NCBI RefSeq assembly: GCF_001311175.1
Contig: NZ_BBAI01000009.1
Location: 1 to 64,000, forward strand
Source: Lacticaseibacillus pantheris DSM 15945 = JCM 12539 = NBRC 106106
GTDB taxonomy: Bacteria; Bacillota; Bacilli; Lactobacillales; Lactobacillaceae
DNA: 64,000 bases
Direction: 5' to 3'
Within the stretch, counting starts at the first letter, position 1, and the number at the start of each line of letters is the position of its first letter. Both the position numbers and the translations under genes were made by a program. Positions 9,456 through 18,153 of this stretch are shown here, piece by piece. The notes under the pieces were generated by a model. That model did no database searches. It was not told the origin of the DNA and saw only the letters and a program-made list of their open reading frames with translations.

Positions 9456-10112
9456 TTGGCGTACTTGTACTTGGTTAGACACGGTGAAACCCAGATCAAC
9501 GCGCAGGGGCGGTTCAATGGCGGCGGGGTGGACACACCCCTCACTGCCAAAGGGGTAGCGAGTGCGCAGCAGCTGGGCCAGATGCTCCGGCCGGTCACCT
9601 TTGCCCGCATTGAAGTTTCTCCCCAGCAGCGGGCTATCAGTACGGCCAAACTCATTGAGGGGCCGGATACGCCGATGACGGTTGATGACCGCCTGCGGGA
9701 AATGCGGCTGGGTGACTGGGACGGCCAGCCGGGCGACTTTGCGCGCAGTTTTGCGGAGTACGACGACTACTTTCACCACCCGGACCGCTTTGACGGCCAC
9801 GCGATTCACGCCGAGACGTATCAGGAAATGGTGGACCGCGCCACGGCCGCGTACCGTGACGCTGTCGCCGGACTGGGCGAGGAGGACCGTGCGCTCATCG
9901 TGGCGCATGGCATCTTGCTGTCCATTGTCAGTCAGGTGGTGACCGGCACGCCTTTGGGTCAAACCCGCGACCAGCCGTTACTCGCGAACACCAGCGTATC
10001 CGTGTTGCAAAACGATGCGGCGGGCTGGTACAAAGTCGCGTGGGGTGTGACCCCGGCGTCGTTGCCGCAACAGTCAGAGGCGGTACGGCAGCTGTTTATG
10101 GACGAACATTAA
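9456..10112 (+). CDS. Histidine phosphatase / phosphoglycerate mutase family protein, first copy
   Basis: A 218-residue protein with the catalytic LVRHGETQIN (phospho-histidine in RHG), a conserved acidic stretch LREMRLGDWDG, and the second histidine in IVAHGILLS. TTG 9456 is preferred because GGAGGTGG precedes it and the start then aligns with the next gene (AYLYLVRHGET in both). It lies 21 bp from its paralogue at 10134, suggesting tandem duplication. The family includes cofactor-dependent mutases and broad phosphatases; the residues seen do not show a true glycolytic mutase, and a phosphatase is more likely. Confidence 0.88.
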   Translation: MAYLYLVRHGETQINAQGRFNGGGVDTPLTAKGVASAQQLGQMLRPVTFARIEVSPQQRAISTAKLIEGPDTPMTVDDRLREMRLGDWDGQPGDFARSFAEYDDYFHHPDRFDGHAIHAETYQEMVDRATAAYRDAVAGLGEEDRALIVAHGILLSIVSQVVTGTPLGQTRDQPLLANTSVSVLQNDAAGWYKVAWGVTPASLPQQSEAVRQLFMDEH

Positions 10113-10133
10113 TGTATAGCAAAGGGGAAGACA

Positions 10134-10784
10134 ATGGCATATTTGTACCTAGTACGACACGGGGAGACACTATTGAACGCAGACGACCGGGTTAACGGTG
10201 GCACCGTTGATAGTCCGTTGACGGCCAAAGGGGTGGCGAGCGCCCGGGCGTTGGGGGAGTTGCTGGGCAACGTCCACTTTGACCGCATCATCAGTTCACC
10301 GTTACCCCGCGCGTTGGCGACCACCAAGCTAGTTGTAGGCGCGGACGTACCGATAATTACGGATCGCCGGCTCCGTGAGATGACGTTGGGCGATTGGGAC
10401 GGGCTCCCGGTCGCAATGATTGCAAACGACGCCGAGTTTCACCACTTCAACGAGCACCTCGACGCGTTTGACCCCGCACCGATGCACGCGGAGCCGATTC
10501 CGGAGTTATGGCAGCGCGGGCAGGCGGCGTTACGCGCGGCCGTGGCGGGTGTGCCTGATGACGGCCGGGTGCTCGTCGTGGCGCACGCCATTATCCTCAC
10601 GTTACTAGCGCGAGTGCTGACGGGTACCACCACCATCGATGCGTCGCGGGTCGATGGTGAACTCGCCAACACTAGCGTGACGGTGCTGCAGACCGACCAG
10701 ACCGAGTGGACGAAGCTCGCGTGGGAGGTTACCCCGGACCGCGCCGATCAGCTGTCGGTGGACCAACTGCGGCTCTTTAATTAA
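10134..10784 (+). CDS. Histidine phosphatase / phosphoglycerate mutase family protein, second copy
   Basis: A 216-residue paralogue of the upstream gene with the same landmarks: YLVRHGETLLNADDRVNGG, LREMTLGDWDGLP, and VVAHAIILTLLARVLTG, in which HG is replaced by HA. Similarity runs over the full length, including the ends LANTSVTVLQTD and LAWEVTPDRAD. The preceding gap contains GGGGAAGAC as ribosome-binding site. Divergence is considerable, so the duplication is not recent. Confidence 0.88.
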   Translation: MAYLYLVRHGETLLNADDRVNGGTVDSPLTAKGVASARALGELLGNVHFDRIISSPLPRALATTKLVVGADVPIITDRRLREMTLGDWDGLPVAMIANDAEFHHFNEHLDAFDPAPMHAEPIPELWQRGQAALRAAVAGVPDDGRVLVVAHAIILTLLARVLTGTTTIDASRVDGELANTSVTVLQTDQTEWTKLAWEVTPDRADQLSVDQLRLFN

Positions 10785-10885
10785 CAGTCACTTTGTGCTC
10801 ATACGTTTTTAACGCTAATCATTTCAAACACTCACAAAAAGGCGTACACTAATTTTGATTACTATTTCAATAAGGGGGTCTTTAG

Positions 10886-12208
10886 GTGAGTAAAGCTATT
10901 TCATTAGCGCAAGTGCAACAGTACCGTGACGAGTTGGCTAAGGTTCCGGGTGCAGCGGCTTTGTCCCGCGCGGTTCAAAACGTGGGTATTAAGGCGGCCA
11001 GCCACCAGAACCTCGAACAGTCGGCCTTTGCACCCGTATTTTCCGATGAGGTGGACACTGGGGCGGTGACGAACCAAAAACATAGCGGGCGCTGCTGGAT
11101 GTTTGCGGAGTTGAACACGATGCGTCATGCCGTGGCGGGTAAGCTCGGTGTGCGCGACCTAGAGTTTTCGCAGGCGTTTTTGGCCTTCTACGATCGGTTG
11201 GAAAAATCCAACGAGTTTCTCGAACACATGATTGCTACCGTGTCTGAGCCCACCGGTAGTCGCGAGGTGGACTGGTACCTCAACTGGGGCAACGGGGACG
11301 GCGGTCAGTACGAAAACGCCACGGCCCTCATTGCCAAGTACGGTGTGGTGCCAAAGTCGGTGATGCCGGAGACTTACAACAGTGCCAATACGACCGGGTT
11401 AAACGCCACGCTCAACCTCAAATTGCGCCAGGACGCGGTTGCGCTGCGCCAGGCGTTCGCTGATGGTGCGGATGAGGACCAGTTGCGGAGCCAAAAAGAG
11501 GAACAGCTCGGCGTAATTTACCGGATTCTGGCTATGGCCTACGGTGAACCGCCCCGCTCATTCGACTTTGAGTATCGCGACGACCAGCATCAGTATCATC
11601 GGGTGACCGGCCTGACCCCCAAGAGTTTCTTTGACCAGTATTTGGGTTGGGACTTCGACCAGTACGTCATGTTAATTAGTACGAACGCGACTGGTAAGGA
11701 ATATTGGCACAGCTACACGTTGCCCGCTCAGGACCACGTGGTTGGTGGCCGCAACATTGTCTGGGTGAACGTACCCCAGTCGGTGTTGGAGCAGGCCAGT
11801 GTGGACCAGATACGGGGCGGCGAGACCGTGTGGTTTGGTAACGATGTACTGGCTGATTCGGACCGGCAAAGTGGGACTTTGGCGGGTGGACTGTACGCGC
11901 AGGGTGAACTGTTCGGCGTTGATTTCGGTATGGACGTCGGGACGCGCTTCGATACGCACCAAGCCGAAGTGAGTCACGCAATGGTTTTGACCGGCGTCGA
12001 CTTGGTGGACGGTCAACCCACCAAGTGGAAGGTGGAAAATTCTTGGGGCAAGGAAAACGGCCACGACGGGTACTTTGTGGCCGACGAGCAGTGGTACCGC
12101 GATTATACGTATTCCGTTGCGATCAACCGTCAGTACCTGCCGCAAGCCGTGCTCAACGTATTGGCGCAGACCCCAACCGAATTAGCGCCGTGGGACCCGC
12201 TCGCATAA
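10886..12208 (+). CDS. pepC: Aminopeptidase C (bleomycin hydrolase family), first copy
   Basis: Cytoplasmic papain-like cysteine aminopeptidase that trims peptides taken up by lactic acid bacteria. 440 residues, the normal length. Catalytic Cys lies in KHSGRCWMFAELN (about residue 70), His in VSHAMVLTGVDL and Asn in KVENSWGKENG. The GTG start at 10886 follows AAGGGGGT. It lies 60 bp upstream of a second, equally complete pepC. Confidence 0.95.
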   Translation: MSKAISLAQVQQYRDELAKVPGAAALSRAVQNVGIKAASHQNLEQSAFAPVFSDEVDTGAVTNQKHSGRCWMFAELNTMRHAVAGKLGVRDLEFSQAFLAFYDRLEKSNEFLEHMIATVSEPTGSREVDWYLNWGNGDGGQYENATALIAKYGVVPKSVMPETYNSANTTGLNATLNLKLRQDAVALRQAFADGADEDQLRSQKEEQLGVIYRILAMAYGEPPRSFDFEYRDDQHQYHRVTGLTPKSFFDQYLGWDFDQYVMLISTNATGKEYWHSYTLPAQDHVVGGRNIVWVNVPQSVLEQASVDQIRGGETVWFGNDVLADSDRQSGTLAGGLYAQGELFGVDFGMDVGTRFDTHQAEVSHAMVLTGVDLVDGQPTKWKVENSWGKENGHDGYFVADEQWYRDYTYSVAINRQYLPQAVLNVLAQTPTELAPWDPLA

Positions 12209-12268
12209 TTTTCTCATTTTGTGCTAAACTACGGTTACGTTGAATTTTTTTTGAGGAGGAATTATCTG

Positions 12269-13609
12269 ATGGCAAAAGCAATCACGTCCGCAAACTTGGA
12301 CCAGTACGCCCAGGACTTTGCGGCGACACCCGCAGCACCGGCTTTGCAGAAAGCAGTCATGAACAACGGCATTTTGAAGGTGGCCGAGAACACCGACAGT
12401 AAGGTGGCCATGACGCCAACCTTCTCCGTGGAACTCGATACCGGTGCCGTGGCTAACCAGAAGCAGTCCGGTCGTTGCTGGATGTTCGCTGCCCTGAACA
12501 CGATGCGTCACTCGATTCAGGCTCAGTTTAAGATTAAGGACTTTGAGTTGTCCCAAAACTTCACGTTCTTCTGGGACAAGTTTGAAAAGTCGAACTACTT
12601 CTACGAAAACATCATCGCCACGGCGGACCAGCCAACGGATTCACGCAAAGTGGCATTTTTGTTGACCACGCCACAGCAGGATGGTGGTCAATGGGACATG
12701 TTGACGGCCATTATCGACAAGTACGGGATCGTGCCTAAGTCGGTGATGCCTGAAACCTACAGCTCCAGCAAGAGTGCGGAACTCAACGCGACTTTGAACC
12801 TGAAGCTGCGCAAAGACGCTGTGGCACTGCGCAAGTTGGTAAACGACGGCGCGAGTGAGGATGACATTGCGGCGACGAAGAGCAAGTTCTTGTCCGAGGA
12901 CTACCGTATCTTGGCCTACACGTTGGGTAACCCACCAACCAAGTTTGACTTTGAATACCGCGATGACGACAAGGAATACCACCGTGACGCTGACTTGACG
13001 CCGAAGAGTTTCTACGACAAGTACATCGGCTGGGATTTGGACCAGTACCAGTCCGTTATTCAGGCACCAACTGACGACAAGCCATACAACCACCTGTACA
13101 CGGTGGAAATGTTGGGCAACGTGTTGGGCGGTCGCGAAGTACGCCACCTGAACTTGTCCATCGAGGACTTCAAGGCTGCAGCCATCAAGCAGTTGGAAGC
13201 CGGCGAGTCCGTGTGGTTCGGTAGTGATGTGGGTAAGGAATCCGACCGTCAGTTGGGTATCCTGGACACGAACATCTACGACCAGGATGGCCTGTTTAAC
13301 ACCAGCTTCCAGATGACCAAGGCAGAACGTTTGGACTACGCGCAGAGCCTGATGACTCACGCCATGGTCTTGACGGGTGTGGACTTGGTTAACGGCAAGC
13401 CAACGAAGTGGAAGGTCGAAAACTCCTGGGGTGACAAGGTCGGCGAGAAGGGCTACTTTGTGGCTTCCGACGACTGGTTCGACAACTACGTTTACCAGGT
13501 TGTGATTAACAAGCAGTTCCTGTCCGATGACATCAACGCCGTCATCAAAAAGGAATACGACCAGCCAACGTTGCTGGCACCATGGGACCCAATGGGTGCT
13601 TTGGCATAA
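12269..13609 (+). CDS. pepC: Aminopeptidase C (bleomycin hydrolase family), second copy
   Basis: 446-residue paralogue with the full catalytic set: Cys in KQSGRCWMFAALN, His in MTHAMVLTGVDLV and Asn in KVENSWGDKVG. ATG 12269 is preceded by TGAGGAGGA. An extended -10 (TGCTAAACT at about 12222) lies in the gap, so it may have its own promoter. Codon choice is more restricted than in the first copy (frequent AAG, CCA, TTG), as in highly expressed genes. The C-terminal tail (LLAPWDPMGALA) is the usual family end. Confidence 0.95.
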   Translation: MAKAITSANLDQYAQDFAATPAAPALQKAVMNNGILKVAENTDSKVAMTPTFSVELDTGAVANQKQSGRCWMFAALNTMRHSIQAQFKIKDFELSQNFTFFWDKFEKSNYFYENIIATADQPTDSRKVAFLLTTPQQDGGQWDMLTAIIDKYGIVPKSVMPETYSSSKSAELNATLNLKLRKDAVALRKLVNDGASEDDIAATKSKFLSEDYRILAYTLGNPPTKFDFEYRDDDKEYHRDADLTPKSFYDKYIGWDLDQYQSVIQAPTDDKPYNHLYTVEMLGNVLGGREVRHLNLSIEDFKAAAIKQLEAGESVWFGSDVGKESDRQLGILDTNIYDQDGLFNTSFQMTKAERLDYAQSLMTHAMVLTGVDLVNGKPTKWKVENSWGDKVGEKGYFVASDDWFDNYVYQVVINKQFLSDDINAVIKKEYDQPTLLAPWDPMGALA

Positions 13610-13616
13610 CCACATT

Positions 13617-13651
13617 GAAGGAGCCGACACGGTGAGTGTCGGCTCCTTTTG
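13617..13651 (+). terminator. Intrinsic terminator after the pepC pair
   Basis: A perfect 13-bp stem, AAGGAGCCGACAC with GTGTCGGCTCCTT, followed by TTTT. Confidence 0.92.
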
Positions 13652-13663
13652 GTTAGGTGGGGT

Positions 13664-13893
13664 GCGAACACGCGAGCGGGGTTGGGGGTTGCGGCTTACG
13701 TGCCCTACGCCGTGATTGCTACACCCGCACGCTCCAGCCCGTGCCGGGCTTCCCGCGATTCTTTGAACCCGAAAATCGCGGTCTCAAAGAATTGCCGCCG
13801 TACGTCACTTCGTTCCTACGGCGCTCTGGGGTCGCAGCAACCACGTCTCCGGGCACGACGCCTCCACCCCCAACCCCGCCCGCGGGTTCCCGA
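13664..13893. repeat. Family B palindromic element
   Basis: Outer arms GCGGGGTTGGGGGT and ACCCCCAACCCCGC pair perfectly. The next shell is TTGCGGCTTACGTGCCC with GGGCACGACG. Inner hairpins are CCCGTGCCGGG and TTCTTTGA/TCAAAGAA, followed by GCCGTACGTC/CCTACGGC. It starts right after the pepC terminator. Confidence 0.82.
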
Positions 13894-14177
13894 TACAGTG
13901 TGGTCGCAAGAGGGTGCTACGTCAGTTGTGAAAAGCTCTAAAAAGTGGGTTTTCGGGAATGATGGTACAATTTTGTCATCTACTCCGCACTAACTGATGG
14001 GTAGATTTGAAAGCGATGGCCCTGTTCTTTATAAAATTTGGCAATTACCGGAAGGTTCACACTGTCCACCTGGGCTACATGCACACGCCTTATGCAACAA
14101 GGTTGATCATTTTGCGTAATATCAAAGTAATTATGCTTTGTCTTGCTTGTTCCAGTGGTTATTAGTGGTTCTATGTT

Positions 14178-14318
14178 GGGCGTTGCGGTCTGGTGGTGGA
14201 GGTTGAGCGGGTGGCCTCTGCGCCGGCTTCGCGGTAGCCCGGTACGGGCGTGAGCGTGAGGTTTGTAGCTTCGGTCGCAGAGGCCACCCGCTCAACCGGA
14301 ACCAGCAGACCACAACGC
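14178..14318. repeat. Family A palindromic element, short form
   Basis: Arms of about 44 nt (14178-14222 and 14275-14318) include TTGAGCGGGTGGCCTCTGCG paired with CGCAGAGGCCACCCGCTCAA. The interior holds only the GGTAGCCCGGTACGGGCGTG core; the CCGAG and TTCTGTA hairpins are absent. The arm sequences differ from other copies yet remain complementary to each other. Confidence 0.85.
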
Positions 14319-14403
14319 CCAGCCAATAGAACCAGAACAATACCACACCCCCATCGAAGTAGTAGAATGAGGATATTGATACAGCCCACAGAAGGAGAGC
14401 CTG

Positions 14404-14574
14404 ATGAAGTATATTGCGTACATCGCGTTGCTATTACTGACCGTGTTTCTGAGCCCGCTGCTGAGCAGTCTGGTGCCACAGTACTCACTCTGGTGGTGGG
14501 TCATCGTGGTGGTTTATCTACTCATTATTGGGGCCGTGTACGCGGCCATCGAAAATGGAAGTCGTAAACGCTGA
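14404..14574 (+). CDS. Small membrane protein, 56 residues
   Basis: I do not recognise a family. ATG 14404 follows AGAAGGAGAGCC with good spacing. The peptide has two hydrophobic segments (AYIALLLLTVFLSPLL and WWWVIVVVYLLIIGAVYA) joined by a short loop, and ends ENGSRKR, so it resembles a two-pass small membrane protein with a basic tail. It stands alone between a family A repeat and a terminator. Confidence 0.7.
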   Translation: MKYIAYIALLLLTVFLSPLLSSLVPQYSLWWWVIVVVYLLIIGAVYAAIENGSRKR

Positions 14575-14583
14575 CGGAACCAA

Positions 14584-14625
14584 AATGACGGTTATCCCCG
14601 TAACCAGGATAGCCGTCATTAACTT
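14584..14625. terminator. Hairpin between the small membrane protein and rpiA
   Basis: AATGACGGTTATC pairs with GATAGCCGTCATT. It lies between convergent genes; T tracts are short on both sides, so the strength is uncertain. Confidence 0.65.
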
Positions 14626-14633
14626 TGTCCATT

Positions 14634-15319
14634 CTACCGTCCGGCGTTAAGCACCTCAGCGCCCGACTCGGTACCCACCACGACTTTGTTCACGATATCC
14701 AAGAACAGTCCGTGCTCCAAGATTCCCGTCTGGGCGTCCAAAAATTGGGCGAGCAGGTGAGGTGGGCGATTTTGCCCACGTGTAGATCGAGGACGTAGTT
14801 ACCGTTATGGGTTGTGACCAGCTCGCCCGCATCATTGCGGCGCCAAACCGGGTTGAGTCCCTCGGCCGCCAACCGCCGTTCGACCTGCGTGTGACCAAAG
14901 GGGATGACTTCGGTCGGCAGCGGGAAGGCGCCCAGCGTGTCGACGAGTTTGCTACTGTCGACAATCCAGATGTTTTGCGCACTCGTCGTGGCGACCATCT
15001 TCTCCAGCGTGTGGGCGGCCCCGCCCCCCTTGATGCCCTGGAAATGGCGGTCGATTTCATCGGCGCGTCAATAGTCAGGTCAATATGGTCGGTATCATCA
15101 ATACCAATCATGGGAATTCCTAGTTCTTTGGCCTGGGTTTCGGTACGGCTGCTGGTGGAAACACCCGTAATGTGTAGGTGTTCTTCCCGTACGCGGCGAG
15201 CAATGGCTTCAACCAGGAAGAAGACGGTTGACCCCGTACCGAGCCCCAAAGTCATGCCGTCCTCGACAAAGTCGACGGCGCGTTCAGCCGCAACTTTTTT
15301 TCAGTGCACTTTGATCCAT
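14634..15319 (-). CDS. rpiA: Ribose-5-phosphate isomerase A, three frameshifts
   Basis: Converts ribulose 5-phosphate and ribose 5-phosphate in the pentose phosphate pathway. Read over three indels the product is about 228 residues, the normal RpiA length. Pieces in order: MDQSALKK, then after seven A (one too many) [26 protein letters not shown], then [12 protein letters not shown], then [13 protein letters not shown] and [10 protein letters not shown], and finally [19 protein letters not shown] to the stop at 14634. The ATG overlaps the stop of the acetyltransferase gene (TAATG), so the two form an operon. Confidence 0.9.
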
Positions 15320-15633
15320 TATTTGTTCTCCTTTGCTTGTTCCAGTTCGGTCGGTGTGTGGCGCAATACGTCAGCGTACTCTGGGCGACGCTGAAACTCC
15401 GCGCGTGCAAATGTACACAGGGGCTCGATTTTGAGCTGATGACGTCGTGCGTGGTCGACCACCAGCTTAACGAGTCTACCGGCAATACCCTGTCCACGCA
15501 GGCTGGGGTCTACAAAGGTGTGGTCGATGCTGATGGCGTGACCGTCATCGATACTGGTGTACGTAACTTCTGCGGTTAGCTGACCTTCCTCGCCGGTGAG
15601 AAAGTATCGGCCGTGCTCATGTTGAAAGTCCAT
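15319..15633 (-). CDS. Small GNAT-like N-acetyltransferase
   Basis: A 104-residue single-domain protein of the short GNAT family (COG2388 type). It has a first strand pair (GRYFLTGEEGQLTAEVTY), the pair DGHAISIDHTFVDPSLRG and the acetyl-CoA loop RGQGIAGRLVKLVVDHAR, then PLCTFARAEFQRRPEY, where these small proteins carry a conserved Cys. Its stop overlaps the rpiA start by one base. The substrate is unknown. Confidence 0.85.
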   Translation of the reverse strand: MDFQHEHGRYFLTGEEGQLTAEVTYTSIDDGHAISIDHTFVDPSLRGQGIAGRLVKLVVDHARRHQLKIEPLCTFARAEFQRRPEYADVLRHTPTELEQAKENK

Positions 15634-15922
15634 GTTGTGCCTCCGTTCGTCGTTTCTGCGTATAGTTTACCATGTTCCCAGGGTGGTTGATGACAGCAAA
15701 GGCGATTGCCCCCCCAAAAAAAAATTTACTACACACAAGGTCGCCAATGACGTCATTGGACGAATAAATGCGAAATTACACTTTGAACGGTGCTCCGAAC
15801 TTGTCTGCCGCGACAAATGTTTAAGCTATGGTTTGTCCGTCGAAATATACGGGTACCACCGGACGTAATTGGTATATGGTATCCTTATCTCAATCAACAA
15901 TTGTTACCCACAGGAGGAAAAA

Positions 15923-16462
15923 ATGTCAAAACGTGGATTCGCAATCGTGTCTAAATATGCAGACGATGGCTTGCAGCTACCCGTGCGTTCAACCCAGAAC
16001 GCGGCCGGCTACGACTTCTTTGCCCGCGAGGATTTTGTGCTTAAAAGTGTGTGGCGCTATGACTTTATCCGGTTATTCCGCCTCATTCGTAACGAACACC
16101 CGCTCACTGACAATGACTTTCAGCGGGCCAGCTCCGTCCTCAAACCGCAGCTGGTACCAACGGGCATTAAGGCGTTTATGCAACCAGACGAAGTGCTTGT
16201 ACTCGCCAACCGTAGCAGTAACCCGCTCAAGCGCGGTCTGATTTTGCCTAACGGTATCGGGGTCGTTGACGCTGATTATTACAACAATGCGGATAATGAG
16301 GGGGAAATTTTCTTCCAGCTGGTGAACCTTGGACCGCGAACCAAAGTCATCAAGAAGGGTGAGCGCATTGGTCAAGGTATCTTCATGCCGTTCCTGACGG
16401 CCGATGGTGATGAGGGTGGTCTCCACCAGCGTAACGGCGGCTTTGGCTCGACCGGTAACTAA
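15923..16462 (+). CDS. dut: Deoxyuridine triphosphatase, trimeric type
   Basis: Hydrolyses dUTP to dUMP and pyrophosphate. 179 residues, with the family motifs in order: QNAAGYDFFA (motif 1), VLANRSSNPLK (motif 2), ILPNGIGVVDADYYNN (motif 3, the uracil and catalytic Asp site), KGERIGQGIFMPF (motif 4) and RNGGFGSTG at the C-terminus (motif 5). An insertion of about 40 residues between motif 1 and motif 2 (WRYDFIRLFRLIRNEHPLT) is typical of lactobacillar forms. ATG 15923 follows CAGGAGG. Gene radA begins 31 bp later. Confidence 0.93.
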   Translation: MSKRGFAIVSKYADDGLQLPVRSTQNAAGYDFFAREDFVLKSVWRYDFIRLFRLIRNEHPLTDNDFQRASSVLKPQLVPTGIKAFMQPDEVLVLANRSSNPLKRGLILPNGIGVVDADYYNNADNEGEIFFQLVNLGPRTKVIKKGERIGQGIFMPFLTADGDEGGLHQRNGGFGSTGN

Positions 16463-16493
16463 CGTGACGACGAATTGAAAGTGGGGATGAAGA

Positions 16494-17881
16494 ATGGCTA
16501 AGGCCAGAACGAGATATGTGTGTCAGAACTGTGGCTACGTGTCGGCCTCGTACGTTGGTCGTTGCCCCGATTGTGGTGGGTGGAATACCCTGATTGAGGA
16601 GACCGTCACCACCACGAGTAGTACCAGCACTAAAAGTCAGCCACGCCAAACTGTGAGTGGTAACCAGGTGCGTCCACAGAAAATGAATGCGGTCACCGCT
16701 ACCCGCGAGCGACGCATTACTACTAACCTCAAAGAACTCAACCGGGTGTTGGGCGGTGGGGTAGTGCCCGGTTCACTCATCCTGATTGGTGGGGATCCTG
16801 GTATCGGGAAGTCGACTTTGCTGCTGCAAGTTTCCGGACAGCTAGCCGCGGAGCACGGCACCGTGCTGTACGTGTCGGGGGAAGAAAGTGCCAGTCAGAT
16901 TAAACTCCGCGCGGACCGTTTGGGCGTAGCAATTCGGGGATGTACCTTTACCCCGAAACCGACATGCCCGCCATCCAGCAAGCCATTGATGACATGCACC
17001 CCGACTTTGTGGTGATTGATTCCGTGCAGACCATGAACGTTCCGGACATGAACTCCGCGATCGGTTCCGTGAGCCAGATTCGTGAGGTGACCAGCGAGCT
17101 GATGAGGATTGCCAAGAGCCAGGGCATCACCATCTTTGTGGTGGGTCATGTGACCAAAGAGGGCTCGATTGCCGGACCCAAGATGTTGGAGCACATGGTG
17201 GACACCGTCCTCTACTTTGAAGGGGACATGCACCACACTTACCGGATACTGCGGTCCGTGAAGAACCGTTTCGGTAGCACCAACGAAATTGGCATCTTCG
17301 AGATGCGTAATGATGGGCTGCAAGAGGTCGCTAATCCGTCCGAAATTTTCCTGGAGGAACGGATGCAGGGGGCTACTGGTTCGGCCGTCGTCGTGTCGAT
17401 GGAGGGTACCCGGCCCATCCTCGTGGAAATACAGGCCCTCATTACCCCCACGCTGTTTGGCAACGCCAAGCGCACTAGCAGTGGGATTGACCGCAATAAG
17501 GCCAGCCTGATTATGGCGGTGCTGGAAAAGCGGGCGGACGTCATGCTCCAGAATCAGGACGCCTACCTGAAGGCAACCGGTGGTGTCCGTTTGGATGAAC
17601 CGGCGATTGATCTGGCGGTGGCGATGGCTATCGTTAGTTCATACCGCGATGTGGAGATTGCCGCCACCGATGCGTTCGTGGGTGAAATCGGCCTGACGGG
17701 TGAGGTGCGGCGTGTGAACCGGATTGAAGACCGGGTCAAAGAAGCGGCGAAACTCGGCTTCAAGCGGATCTTTGTGCCGCGGAATAACCTGCACGGTTGG
17801 GATGTGCCCACCGACATCGACGTCGTGGGTGTCACCAGTGTGTCCGAGGCGCTGCAAAAGGTGTTCGGACGGCGTTCGTGA
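16494..17881 (+). CDS. radA: DNA repair protein RadA, one frameshift
   Basis: Branch-migration helicase of recombinational repair. About 462 residues: N-terminal zinc finger ([20 protein letters not shown]), Walker [11 protein letters not shown], then the RadA-specific [11 protein letters not shown], and a C-terminal Lon-protease-like domain. The frame is lost at a GGGG run near 16937: one frame reads LGVAIRG and the other resumes [17 protein letters not shown]. The ATG 16494 follows GTGGGGATGA. Gene order dut-radA-yacL is common in lactobacilli; disA, which separates radA and yacL in Bacillus, is absent here. Confidence 0.94.
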
Positions 17882-17899
17882 TTTAATTTTGGTACCTGC

Positions 17900-17953
17900 A
17901 AGGCTAATTATGACCCGGGAAATTATTTCCCGGGTCATAATTAGCCTTTTTAC
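17900..17953 (+). terminator. Strong terminator after radA
   Basis: A perfect 23-bp stem: AAGGCTAATTATGACCCGGG starts the left arm and CCCGGGTCATAATTAGCCTT ends the right, with a TTA loop and a run of five T. Confidence 0.95.
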
Positions 17954-18153
17954 GGTCGCGAGCAGTCAATATGTTTTTGTGTTGGCCGTCACTGCGAATG
18001 GTCCGAACAAACATTGTTAAAATTACGTGTACACTTTTGTCCAGACGGTCGCCTGTATCGATGATAAGGGCTAAAATGTAACCTAGGTAGTTGTCTTGCT
18101 CAGCTACCAATACACGAGTATTGCGTGTAAATCTTATTGGAGGAGGAAAGTAC

